Shown: positions 1-10,195, counted from the first letter of the stretch. The stretch: DNA of 64,000 nucleotides from Lathyrus oleraceus (GCF_024323335.1 NC_066584.1:239471994-239535993); one strand, 5' to 3'. A program made the numbers and translations. Notes: a model not told the origin generated them from the letters alone.

Positions 1-93
1 CCTTATTGGATGAAAGAAAAGTCGGTGGCGACTCTTGCTATCCGCAACATTGCTTTTCAAAGCAAAAACACAAAGTCAGTTCACCGTATCACA
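1..93 (+). repeat. TE-A 5' LTR, last 93 bases
   Basis: This is nearly identical to 13261-13353 and ends in CA at the same base, directly before the PBS region. It contains GGTGGCGACTCT at 24-35, a copy of the tRNA-binding core 72 bases upstream of the real PBS. Confidence 0.93.
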
Positions 94-97
94 GAAC

Positions 98-115
98 TGG
101 CGACTCTGCTGGGGA
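98..115 (+). promoter_or_regulatory. TE-A primer binding site (tRNA-Arg type)
   Basis: TGGCGACTCTGCTGGGGA starts four bases after the LTR end. The same 18-mer, with one or two changes, follows the 5' LTRs of TE-B, TE-C and TE-E. Ogre elements are known to use an Arg tRNA primer; the tRNA identity here is taken from that knowledge. Confidence 0.88.
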
Positions 116-827
116 TTCTTAAAAAGAGAAGTTACCTTAAAGATAAGATCACTTATGTTTTCGAATTGTTTCTTTGTCTGATTTACTTTTAAGGGATTGT
201 TTGGGTATTCTATGTTTGAGTGAAAGATCCTACACCCGGATCTAGTGTACCTTAGGTAAGTAGCAAGAGATCATCGCGACTGTCCGGCGTATACTGGAAT
301 GGTTAAAATGATGGCTACGGTTAATGTGACACTTTGGATGTCCTGATGTTCCTCATGTTTACTTGAGGAAAAATTTGGCGTCTGCGTGGTGTCATCAAAG
401 CATTAACCAGACCTTTAGAACCCTAATTGACTCATCCTAGCCATTAGAAAGTAGTGAGATAACCGACTTCGGTTCCGACTGGGGTTGGTTGATACTCGAT
501 ACTACACTCTTTGAGATTGGACTTTAGGGAAATTTTGGTCAACCGCTTAGTGTTGCACTGAAGTGGACTTAAGGAAAGGTCAATGATTTGAGATCCTTCT
601 GGAACCCGATTACTATTCTAGGACAAGTTGAACCAACCAAACTTCAGTGGGGAGGGTACTTGCCTATGGAACTCATGCAAGCCTTAAAACCTAGGAATGA
701 CTGTGGTGTGACTTGTTTGTGCTTGTTACTTACTTGACATCATAACATCATAACATCATGACATCATGGCATTGTACTAACCATTTTGAGGACTTAGGGA
801 TTTAACTTTGCTCTGTTTTGTAGGGCT
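116..827 (+). other. TE-A 5' leader, non-coding
   Basis: There is no convincing reading frame. A short repeat of ACATCATA units lies at about 737-770. The leader ends in a pyrimidine-rich stretch and TAG at 821-823, five bases before the ORF1 ATG, which resembles a 3' splice site. Confidence 0.6.
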
Positions 828-2156
828 ATGGCTTCCAGGAAGACCATCCGGATCAATTTTGTAGCGACCTCTCCTCAACTCAAGGATTTAGTGTCGGAAC
901 TTCCCGATCATGCTCAGTTCATCAATAAACATGGTTATCTCCTCAATTTAGTTACCACCGGTTTCAAGGAAGATATGATGAGAGTTCTATTCCAGTTCTT
1001 CGATCCTAAACATCATTGCTTCACCTTCCCAAATTATCAGTTGGTACCCATATTAGAAGAATTTTCCAGGTTGCTGGGGATACCTATCCTTGATCAAACA
1101 CCTTTCAGTGGTTTAGAAAAGATTCCGAGGTCTGAAGAGGTTGTCGCGGCTTTACACATGACAAAGTCCGACATTGAAACTAATTGGGTAACAAGAAGTG
1201 AAGTTAAGGGTTTACTTGCCAAATTTCTGATAAATAAGGCCCGAGAATTCCTAAAAGCTATGAGTGTCCACGCTTTCGAAGATGTTCTAGCATTACTAAT
1301 CTATGGTTTGGTGCTATTTCCTAATCCGGATCAATTCATAGACATGAATGCTGTTAAGATATTTCTCACTCATAACCCTGTGCCCACCTTGCTTGGAGAC
1401 ATTTTGCATTCCCTTCACACTCGTACTATGAAAAGGCAAGGGACTCTCATGTGCTGCGTACCTTTATTATCTAGGTGGTTTATTTCGCACCTTCCTCAAC
1501 CAGTCTTGAAGAATGAGCAAAATTTGAAATGGTCTCAAAGGATAATGTCGCTCTCCCATTCAGAGATCCATTGGTGTCCCCAACCCAAAGAAAATGTTAT
1601 CATCATTGACCGTTGTGGAGAATTCTCTAACGTACCACTCCTGGGGATAAGAGGAGGTATTACTTATAATCCTGCTTTAGCCATACGTCAGTTTGGTTAT
1701 GCTCGAAGATATGGTCCACATGAAATAATTATCCAAGGCACTGTGTTTGACTATGACAATGATTCTCAAGGTCTCCGTCAAAGGTTTGTACGAGCTTGGG
1801 GCATGGTGAAAAGAAGTACTTTAGGACAGAAAAACTCTATTCCTATGGAACCTTATCTCAGATGGGTACGCGCCAGAGCTCGTGAGCTTATCATGCCATA
1901 TCTTGCAATCGGACCTCTGATTGTTGAACCAAAAGTTGAAGGAGGTACCCCTCAGATCATTCCTTATCCAGATATGCCTACCAATGTTGAAGAATTGAAG
2001 AAATCTTGGATCCAGTTGAGAGAGGAAAGGGATACTTTTGAAGCTCAGTTCTATGCTGAAAGGAAGAAAGTATTAGAGCTCACCAGCCAGCTTAATGAGG
2101 AACGAAGTCTCAATGCATATCTCCGCCCAAAAAGAAGTCGTCCCTGGGAGACTTGA
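828..2156 (+). CDS. Ogre ORF1 protein, 442 aa, function unknown
   Basis: This is the extra protein that Ogre elements encode upstream of gag. It matches the TE-C protein at 23070 along most of its length, with shared blocks such as CFTFP-YQLVP, PFSGLE-IPRS, PTLLGD and GEFSNVPL. The fold resembles the plant mobile domain/DUF7745-type proteins found in legume repeats; that is recalled family knowledge, not a search. Residues about 390-430 are rich in Glu, Lys and Leu and look like a coiled coil. The ATG at 828 is the first in frame and lies five bases after a splice-acceptor-like TTTTGTAG. It is the only long TE-A frame with no internal stop, although gag, pro and pol are broken. Its role in the element's life cycle is unknown. 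Confidence 0.85.
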   Translation: MASRKTIRINFVATSPQLKDLVSELPDHAQFINKHGYLLNLVTTGFKEDMMRVLFQFFDPKHHCFTFPNYQLVPILEEFSRLLGIPILDQTPFSGLEKIPRSEEVVAALHMTKSDIETNWVTRSEVKGLLAKFLINKAREFLKAMSVHAFEDVLALLIYGLVLFPNPDQFIDMNAVKIFLTHNPVPTLLGDILHSLHTRTMKRQGTLMCCVPLLSRWFISHLPQPVLKNEQNLKWSQRIMSLSHSEIHWCPQPKENVIIIDRCGEFSNVPLLGIRGGITYNPALAIRQFGYARRYGPHEIIIQGTVFDYDNDSQGLRQRFVRAWGMVKRSTLGQKNSIPMEPYLRWVRARARELIMPYLAIGPLIVEPKVEGGTPQIIPYPDMPTNVEELKKSWIQLREERDTFEAQFYAERKKVLELTSQLNEERSLNAYLRPKRSRPWET

Positions 2157-2348
2157 GCTTTCATTTTTTCTTGTAATGAACATTGATTAAAGAAATTATT
2201 AATAAAAGTTCCCCTTTTTGGTGGTTTACGCAAAGTTAAATTCCAAAAGTCCTTGAAAACATTTCATACATTGCATAACATAACATAACATTGCATAACA
2301 GGTACTCTAAAGGATCAATGTTCTCATGGTCTTCCTCTCAAACGAAAA

Positions 2349-4328
2349 ATGGCCCTCGAACAAACTGTCAGGGATCTCCAGGCTTAGAATGCTCAATTCC
2401 AGGAGATGATCTTGAACTTATCCAAGGGGCAGGAGGAACTGAAGACTCTATTGCTCGAGAAGAAGAAGGACAAGAAATCTGTGAGTTACATTAACCCGGG
2501 AAGAAGGCTTAAATGACAGGCTCCAGGAGTCAAGATTGGAATTCCGAAGGATAAAGAAGATGAGACAGAAAATGATTCGGAAGATGAGAATGCTGATCCC
2601 TTCAACCCTGAGGACGACTATGAAAATTATGAAAATGAACAGTACTCTCCGAAAGATGATAAGTATAAGTTGCTGGAAGAACGTATGCTAGCTATGGAGG
2701 GTCAGAAGGCGCCCGATCTGGATGTCAAAAGCTTAGGTCTGGTCTCTGATGTGGTCATTCCTTGCAAATTCAAGGTCCCCGCTTTCACTAAGTATGATGG
2801 TGCGTCTTGTCCTCAGATGCATCTGAGAGCTTATGTGAGAAAGATCCAGCCGTATACCACTGATAGGAAGCTATGGATCCATTTCTTCCAAGAGAGTCTG
2901 TCTGGCACACAGTTAGAGTGGTATTATCAGCTCGAGAGCTCTAACATCCGCACCTGGACTGATTTAGCGACAACTTTATACAAGCACTACCAGTATAATT
3001 CTGAATTAGCGCCTACTCGGCTACAGCTGCAGAATATGACTATGGGCTCTAAAGAAAGCTTCAAAGAATATGCTAAAAAATGGAGAGACTTGGCTGGCAG
3101 AGTCAAACCCCCTATGACTGATCGGGAATTAGTGGACATGTTCATGGGTACACTGAATGGCCCATTCTACAACCATCTATTGGGAAATTCCTCATCGGGT
3201 TTCACTGAACTTATATTGACGGGTGAACGTGTTAAAAGCGGCATTCGAAGTGGAAAGATACAGGCGGCTACCTCTGCAAGCACCAAAAAGTCCTATCAGG
3301 GGAAGAATGAATCAAATGCTGTGTACGGTCAAAGGGGTCATAACAAGAAAAATCGTGACCATACTGTTGGAGCAGTTATGATTGCAACACCGCCATCTCA
3401 AAACTTCCAACACAGACAAGACAGGCCAAGAAGGCAGTTTACCAAGATCAATATGACTTTAGCACAAGCACTGCAGGGTATGCTAAAAGAAAATTTAATT
3501 ACCCTCAGAGATCCTCCTGCAAATCCCAACACTACTTCTCCTCGTTATAATCCCAATTCCAGGTGTGCATATCACTCCGATAGCCCCGGGCATGATACAA
3601 ACGATTGTTGGTTGTTGAAGAATAAGATTCAGGATATGATCGACGCTGGAGAAATTGAATTTGATCCTCCGGAGACTCCTAATGTCATCACTGCTCCTAT
3701 GCCTAATCATGACAAGACTGTTAATGCTGTGGATGACAATTCTCACATTACTAATGTAGCTGACTTAGCATCTCCTCTCCTGATCATCAAGAAGAATTTA
3801 TTGCAAGCTGGTTTATTTCCAGGTTGTGCTGAAAATTGCGATCTCTGTATACTCCGACCCAATGATTGCTTGGAGTTGAGGAATGGTATTCAATGGCTGA
3901 TGGATGATCGTACAATTCTCTTTGAAAAGATTCCTAACGTGGAAAACCCTATTGAAGAAATATCTGTGATTGCTAGGTCCAAAGTTCCAGTGAAGATTAC
4001 CGCTACTAGAGTGCCTGTGAAGATTACTCCTGAGCCCAAGGTAGCTCCCCTAATTATTACTGCACCTGGCCCAGTACCGTATTCCTCAAGCAAAGCCATC
4101 CCGTGGAATTATGGAGGTGATGTTTACATCCACGACATAAAGCAAGATGATAATTCTGCTAATCCTAATGACGTTGACATTGTTGGGACTAGTAAAATTA
4201 CTCGAAGTGGAAGGATCTTCTCTCCAGAAATCTCACCTCCCGCCCCTGAAACTCGAGGAAAGGGACCAGTAATCAATCCTTCTCAGTCAAAGACACCAAT
4301 CAAAGTTACTACCGAAGATGTTGCCTAG
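2349..4328 (+). pseudogene. gag: TE-A gag (capsid/nucleocapsid), with nonsense codons
   Basis: Gag builds the virus-like particle that packages the element's RNA. The frame can be followed from ATG 2349; stops at 2385-2387 (TAG) and 2514-2516 (TGA) interrupt the acidic N-terminal part, and it is open from 2517 to the TAG at 4326. The Ty3-type capsid domain runs over roughly 2750-3250 (blocks CPQMHLRAYVRKI, FFQESLSG and FKEYAKKWRDLA). A zinc-knuckle variant C-x2-H-x5-H-x4-C lies near 3565-3615 (CAYHSDSPGHDTNDC). A second cysteine cluster, FPGCAENCDLC, follows near 3820-3880. Protease continues in the same frame after the TAG at 4326. That TAG is followed by CAG and could be read through, but the other stops favour plain decay. 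Confidence 0.88.
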
Positions 4329-4334
4329 CAGGAA

Positions 4335-5389
4335 ATGGAAGAAATGCTGAAAATCATCCGTAAGAGTGATTTTGATGTGGTAGAACAGCTGGGGCATACT
4401 CCGTCTAAAATTTCGATGTTATCCTTGTTGTTATCTTCTGAATCTCATGCCAGTGCGTTGATAAAATTCTTGAAGACCGCTCATGTACCTCAGGAGACAT
4501 CTGTCGATCAGTTAGAAAATTATGTTGCTAACTTGGGTGTTGATAATGGCATAGGCTTTTCTGATGCTAACCTGACACCAGCAGGAAATAATCACGATAA
4601 AGCTCTGCATATCTCCATTGAGTGTAAGGGGATCACCTTGTCTCATGTGTTGATCGACAATGGCTCTTCTTTGAATGTGCTACCGAAAGCTGTGCTCGAT
4701 AAGCTTGACTGTAAAAGCATTGAACTAAAACCTAGTGACGTTGTGGTGCATGCTTACGATGGTGCGAAGAGTGTTGTCCATGGTGAATTGGTTCTCCCTA
4801 TCAAAATAGGACCTCAAGTCTTCAACACTACCTGTTACGTAATGAACATTCGTCTTGCCTATTCCTGCTTGCTGGGACGCCCTTGGATCCATGGGGCAAG
4901 TGATGTAGCTTCGTCTCTCCATCAAAAGCTGAGGTATCCAATAGAGGGCAAGATTGTCACTGTGTGTGGAGAAGAAGAGTATATTGTCAGTAGTGTGCAT
5001 ACCTTCAGATATGTCGAGATGGATGGTGAATTCTTTGAGACTCCTTCTCAGTCATTTGAAGTAGTTCCTCCGACCAGTCTTGTCCTTAAGCCAACTTCCC
5101 GTGTGCCCAAGGTTATTCGTGCTCCTCCTGCTATGATTTCTCTGAAAGATGCTCAAGCCGTGGTTGAAGATGGTCGTCGTACTGGCTGGGGTCAACTGAT
5201 CGAGGTATCGTACAAGTCTGATAAATTTGGCCTGGGGTTTAGCTCTGAAAAGATAGTCAAAGATCAGATTAATGCTGTAGAAGATGCTGATAGCGATTGC
5301 GACTTGGATAGCTGGATTTTCCCAACAATTGGTGACAGACTCAATAATTGGAAGGCTGAAGACACTATCCCGATTTCCTTTAGTCAGGA
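4335..5389 (+). pseudogene. pro: TE-A aspartic protease region (pro), exon before the intron
   Basis: This retropepsin-type protease would cut the Gag-Pol polyprotein. The active site reads LIDNGSSLNVLP near 4650-4685 (Asp-Asn-Gly in place of the usual Asp-Thr/Ser-Gly), and the flap-to-C-terminal block is SCLLGRPWIHG near 4865-4895. A linker with TGWGQLIEVSYKSDKFGLGF follows and recurs in TE-C and TE-E. The frame is the same as gag. The open frame formally stops at 5391-5393, but a GT donor at 5390 lies inside the last sense codon, so the coding exon is best ended at 5389. No nonsense codon lies inside the domain. Confidence 0.87.
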
Positions 5390-5640
5390 GTAATTGTTAT
5401 TGCTTATTTTAGTGTTTCAAATTTTGTAATTTTTATTATGAACAATTGAACTTCTTAAAGCATTGTGTCTATGCCCGGGGCACAAGAGCTAATTTGTTAA
5501 GGGTTTTGTCATTTTCATAAGCATATTCACATTCAATAAATCAATGGACTTTTTGCATTCAAATATTGCGCTCTTTATCTTTCCTGTCATCTTTCAAATA
5601 AGCTATGTTTTCTTACACACACTCACGTTACAAATTGCAG
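5390..5640 (+). other. Putative Ogre pro-RT intron, 251 bases
   Basis: The donor GTAATTGTT lies at 5390 and the acceptor TTGCAG ends at 5640. Removing 5390-5640 joins GA with A to make a Glu codon and moves the reading from the pro frame into the RT frame with no stop at the junction. The stretch contains stops and A/T-rich sequence. TE-C has the same arrangement at 28130-28387 with the same phase. An intron at this place is established for Ogre elements; the exact ends are read from the sequence. Confidence 0.85.
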
Positions 5641-7701
5641 ATCCATATCCACTCTGGATCCTGTTGATAATAATTCTGCTACTGTTAATTATGGCTTTAA
5701 AAATCCGATCTACCAAGCCGAGGATGGAAGTGAGGAAGATTGCGAAGTGCCTGGAGAGCTTGCCAGACTGTTACTGCAAGAAGAAAAGACTATACAACCG
5801 CATGAGGAATCAATTGAAATTATAAATCTGGGTACTGAAGTAGACAAGAAAGAAGTCAAAATAGGAGCAGGCTTGGAAAACAGTGTCAAAGAAAAATTGA
5901 TTCAGATGTTACATGACTATGTAGAGATTTTTGCTTGGTCTTATGAAGACATGCCAGGACTGGATACTGATATAGTAGTACATCATTTGCCGATGAAGGA
6001 AGATTGTCATCCTGTTAAGCAAAAGGTTCGTCGCATGCGTCCTGAAATGTTTGAGAAAATCAAAGCCGAGGTTATAAAATAATTTAATGCAAGTTTTCTA
6101 GCTGTTACTTCTTGTCCTCAATGGGTTGCTAATGTGGTACCAGTTCCAAAGAAGGATGGTAATGTGCGAATGTGTGTAGATTACAGAGATTTGAATAAAG
6201 CAAGTCCCAAAGATGACTTTCCACTTTCGCACATTGATGTTCTGGTAGATAACACCGCTCAACACAAGGTATTCTCATTCATGGATGGATTCTCAGGTTA
6301 TAACCAGATTAAGATGGCACCTGAAGACATGGAGAAAACTACATTTGTGACGCAATGGGGCACTTTCTGTTACAAAGTAATGCCATTCGGTTTAAAGAAT
6401 ACAGGGGCAACATACCAACGTGCTATGGTGGTTTTGTTCCATGATATGATCCATCATGAAATAGAGGTATATGTGGATGACATGATAGCCAGATCTCATA
6501 CTGAAGAAGAACATCTCGATCATTTATAGGAACTGTTTGAGAGGTTGACCCGGCTAAGGTGAGAGCTATTCAAGAAATGCCAGTTCCCCGTACAGATAAA
6601 GAAGTCAGAGGTTTCTTGGGACGCTTGAATTACATTGCCCGATTTATCTCCCATTTGACTGCTACTTGCAAACCCATCTTCAAATTACTGAGGAAAAATC
6701 AAGAGATAATATGGAATGATGAATGTCAAGAAGCTTTTGACAAAATCAAGAAGTATCTCCAAGAACCTCCAATTCTGATGCCACCAGTTGAAGGAAGACC
6801 TCTAATCATGTATTTGACCGTGTTAGAAAATTCAATGGGGTGTGTGTTAGGGAAACATGACGAGTCTGGTCGAAAAGAGCATGCAATATACTACCTTAGC
6901 AAAAAGTTTACCGACTGTGAAACAAGATACTCACTGCTTGAGAAAACTTGCTGTGCTTTGGCTTGGGCTGCTCGCCGACTAAGACAGTATATGTTGAATC
7001 ATACCACTTTATTGATTTCTAAGATGGATCCTATCAAATATATATTTGAGAAATCTTCTCTCTCCGGAAGAATAGCAAGATGGCAGATGATTTTAACAGA
7101 GTATGATATCCAATATACTACCCAGAAAGCAATCAAAGGAAGCGTGTTAGCTGATCATTTGGCTCATCAAGCAGTTGATGATTACCAATCTATGAATTTT
7201 GAGTTCCCTGATGAGGATGTTATGCTTGTTACTGATTATGAAGAACCTGGACCGGATGAAGGACCCGAACTGGGATCCCGATGGACTATGGTTTTTAATG
7301 GATCTTCTAATGCATTGGGCAATGGTGTTGTAATTATTTCTCCCAAGGGTTGCCATACGCCTTTCACTGCTAGACTATGTTTTGATTGTACCAATAATAT
7401 GGTTGAGTATGAAGCATGTATTTTGGGACTCAGAGTTGCTATAGACCTGAGAATCAAGTTTTTGAGTGTGTACGGAGACTCAGCCTTAGTAATCAGTCAG
7501 ATCAAAGGAGAATCGGACACTAAACATCTGAATCTCATCCCTTATCGAGAGCGGGTGTTGACATTAATCCCATACTTTGAAGAGATTACATTCGAACATA
7601 TTCCACGAGAAGAGAATCAGTTGGCAGACGCATTGGCTACCATGTCATCTATGTTCAGAGTCAGATGGGACAATGAAGCTCCCATGATCACCATTGAATG
7701 A
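5641..7701 (+). pseudogene. pol: TE-A reverse transcriptase and two RNase H domains, broken
   Basis: RT copies the element RNA into DNA and RNase H degrades the RNA strand. Motifs seen are VPVPKKDGNVRMCVDYRDL (about 6135), FSFMDGFSGYNQI (6280), VMPFGLKN (6380) and YVDDMIA (6468). TAA at 6080-6082 and TAG at 6527-6529 interrupt the frame. Just after, about 32 codons between the end of the palm and DPAKVRAIQEM are missing and the frame changes, leaving reading frame 6559-7701. A degenerate gypsy-type RNase H follows (SMGCVLGKHDESG, then YYLSKKFTDCETRYS), then a second RNase H (7285-7650) with EYEACILGL, GDSALV and LADALA. The first catalytic Asp of that domain is Asn (AAT, 7297-7299). Dual RNase H is known for the Tat lineage. 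Confidence 0.88.
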
Positions 7702-9085
7702 TTAGATGAACCAGCATATTGTTATGAACTTAATGCTGATGAAGTAGAAGAGAAACCTTGGTTCCACGAAGTAAAAAGATATTTAGAAACTCAGGAATAC
7801 CCTGAAGGGGCATCCTTCAATGACAGAAAATTTCTGAGGAAGTTCTCCGCTAAATTCTTTTTGAGTAATGGAGTATTATACAAACGTAATCATGATTCGA
7901 CTTTGCTTCACTGTGTGGATAAAAAGGAAGCAGAAAAGATTATGGAAGACATGCATGACGGTATTTTTGGGACTCATTCTAGTGGACATACGATGGCCAA
8001 GAAGATTCTGAGATCAGGGTATTATTGGTCTACCATGGAAGCTGATTGCCACCATCACTCCAGAACTTGTCACAAGTGCCAGATCTATGCGGACAAAGTA
8101 CATGTACCTCCTGCTCCATTGAACGTGTTGACAGCCCCTTGGCCCTTTGCAATGTGGGGCATTGATATGATTGGAGAGATTAAACCTACTGCTTCTAATG
8201 GACATCGTTTCATTCTTGTTGCTATTAATTACTTTACGAAGTGGGTAGAGGCAGCCTCATTTGCTTTTGTCACCAAGAATGTGGTGGCACGGTTCATCAA
8301 GAATAGTCTTATTTGCCGGTATGGCATCCCTGAAAGAGTTATCACTGATAATGGTACTAATTTGAACAACAAGATGATTACTGAACTCTGCACGCAGTTC
8401 AAAATAAAACACCATAACTCTTCTCCGTACCGGCCAAAGATGAATGGCACCGTAGAAGCTGCTAATAAGAATATTAAGAAGATTATACAAAAGATGACAG
8501 TAACATACAAAGACTGGCATGAGATGTTACCATTTGCTCTTCATGGTTATCGCACTTCAGTACGCACTTCGACAGGGGCAACTTCTTTCTCTTTAGTCTA
8601 CGGAATGGAAGCCGTTTTACCAGTGGAAGTTCAGATTCCCTCTCTAAGAATTATGAAAGATGCAGGCTTAGATGAAGATGAATGGATTCAGACTCGATTC
8701 AATCAGATAAACTTGATTGATGAAAAGAGACTTGCGGTTGTTTGTCATGGACAGATATATCAGAAGCGCATGACCCAGGCATTTAATAAAAAAAGTCAAG
8801 AGACAGGTATATCAAATTGGCGACTTGGTGATAAAGCGTATCATTCTACCACAAGGTGATCCTAGAGGCAAATGGACTCCCACATACGAAGGGCCATTTG
8901 TAATTAAGAAGGTATTCTCTAGTGGAGCCATGATGCTTGCTACAATGGATGGCGAAGATTTCCCGTATCCCGTGAACGCAGACATAGTTAAAAAATACTA
9001 CGCATTAAAGAGACCCGCTAGGTCGACGTATCTAGGCAAAAGTAAGGGCATCCCGGCGAACCAAAAGGGTTCGGGCAAAAATTAG
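7702..9085 (+). pseudogene. int: TE-A integrase, broken by a stop and a frameshift
   Basis: Integrase inserts the DNA copy into the host chromosome. Reading continues in the RNase H frame after a TGA at 7699-7701. The zinc domain has H-x-H spacing in THSSGH and CHKC near 7970-8080. The DDE core is present: Asp in GIDMIGE (8160), Asp in ITDNGTN (8342) and Glu in GTVEAANKN (8455). Around 8825-8859 the frame shifts, and the C-terminal domain (KWTPTYEGPFVIKKVFSSGA) continues in another frame to a stop at 9083-9085. The hairpin array starts inside its last codons. Confidence 0.87.
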
Positions 9086-9200
9086 GGATAAACATATAAA
9101 AATGTACGCCCGGCAAGTCGAAAACCTGAAAAGGCGGCTTGGGCAAAAAATGGTATCCTGGTGGACTGAAAACCTGAAAAGGCGGTCCAGGCAAAAATTA
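9018..9200 (+). repeat. Post-integrase hairpin array of TE-A (four hairpins, each followed by GGCAAAA)
   Basis: The stems are CTAG/CTAG (9018-9021, 9032-9035), CGAACC/GGTTCG (9057-9062, 9068-9073), CAAGTCG/CGGCTTG (9114-9120, 9135-9141) and TGGACTG/CGGTCCA (9162-9168, 9183-9189). The last two share the loop text GAAAACCTGAAAAGG in part. Each ends with GGCAAAA. TE-E (41044-41241) and TE-F (62696-62849, minus) have the same array with different stems that still pair. The function is unknown. Confidence 0.7.
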
Positions 9201-10195
9201 GGGATTAAAGCGTATGACTATGTCCCGTTCTCGACCAGCCTCACCAAAGTCAAAGGGACTGAGCAAGCCAATCACTTCTATCCGACAACAAGGGATGAGA
9301 TGCTTGAAGACATAATGGCAGTAGCAGAATTTAAATCAATAGGACTTTTTCTCATAGCTGTTTTCTTTGCTTTCTTGACTATTTCCTCTTACTAGGATTT
9401 CTGTCTCCTTGTATTAAAATTGCTTGTTTATAGGCCCTCTTTCAAAATCAATACAATTTTATTTCCAAAAAGATACTTTTGTTTTACTTTCTCCGTTTTG
9501 TTTGCATAAACGTCCATTAATTTAATTCGAATTAATATATGCATTTGAATATGATTGATGTTTACCGAAAATACATGCATAAAATAGAAATAGCAATTAC
9601 TAAAAGACTTTAGGATCGAGGATAAGGTCTAACCATGCTTTCCAACAAACCCGGTTGCAAATCCTGTTCCCTAGCAAAACCAGTTATTCCCAGAAGAAAT
9701 TGGCAGTATTAGACAGACTGATCATCTTTGTTATCCCCAGTCAGGTTCTGTTGAATATTTCTACCATCAGACAGAAATCGAATATCCCCAGCTAAGAAAG
9801 GGTCATCAATACAAATGTCTCCAACCAGAATGTCGGGATTTATTTTCCCATGGCAAATTTTTCAGACGCATAATTCATTCATACATCATTTCACAACATA
9901 TACATGCATGCAATGTTCGCATTTATTTTTAAAGGCATAAAACATCTCATGCATCATAACATGGCATGAGGCTAACTTTCTTTTCAGGTTAATTATCCTC
10001 CTGATACAGTCAAAATAAAGATTCATTCAAACGGATCTTTATCAATTACATTCAAGATTCAGATACATTTTTCAGATATAATCCATATGAATATTCATTC
10101 TGACAAGTATTTTGATATCCTCCTAATGATGGCATCCTTAAGCCCATCCCAGACATTTATTTCCAAAGACAACATATACAAATATTATCAGATAG
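9201..10195 (+). other. TE-A 3' UTR, proximal part, no gene
   Basis: No conserved coding sequence is visible. Scattered text of the type CCCCAGYYAGG at about 9735-9810 resembles the CCCCAGC-rich part of the TE-E 3' UTR. Short A/T-rich stretches surround it. Confidence 0.5.

Noticed and set aside
2291..2494. Open frame upstream of TE-A gag starting MHNRYSKGSMF
   Set aside because: It is out of frame with gag. The true gag frame runs from 2349 with two stops and gives an acidic, Gag-like N-terminus.
4326..4331. TAG followed by CAG at the gag-pro border of TE-A as a programmed read-through site
   Set aside because: TE-C has no stop at this border, and TE-A has many other TAG/TGA/TAA stops of the same origin. 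Decay is the simpler reading, though not excluded.
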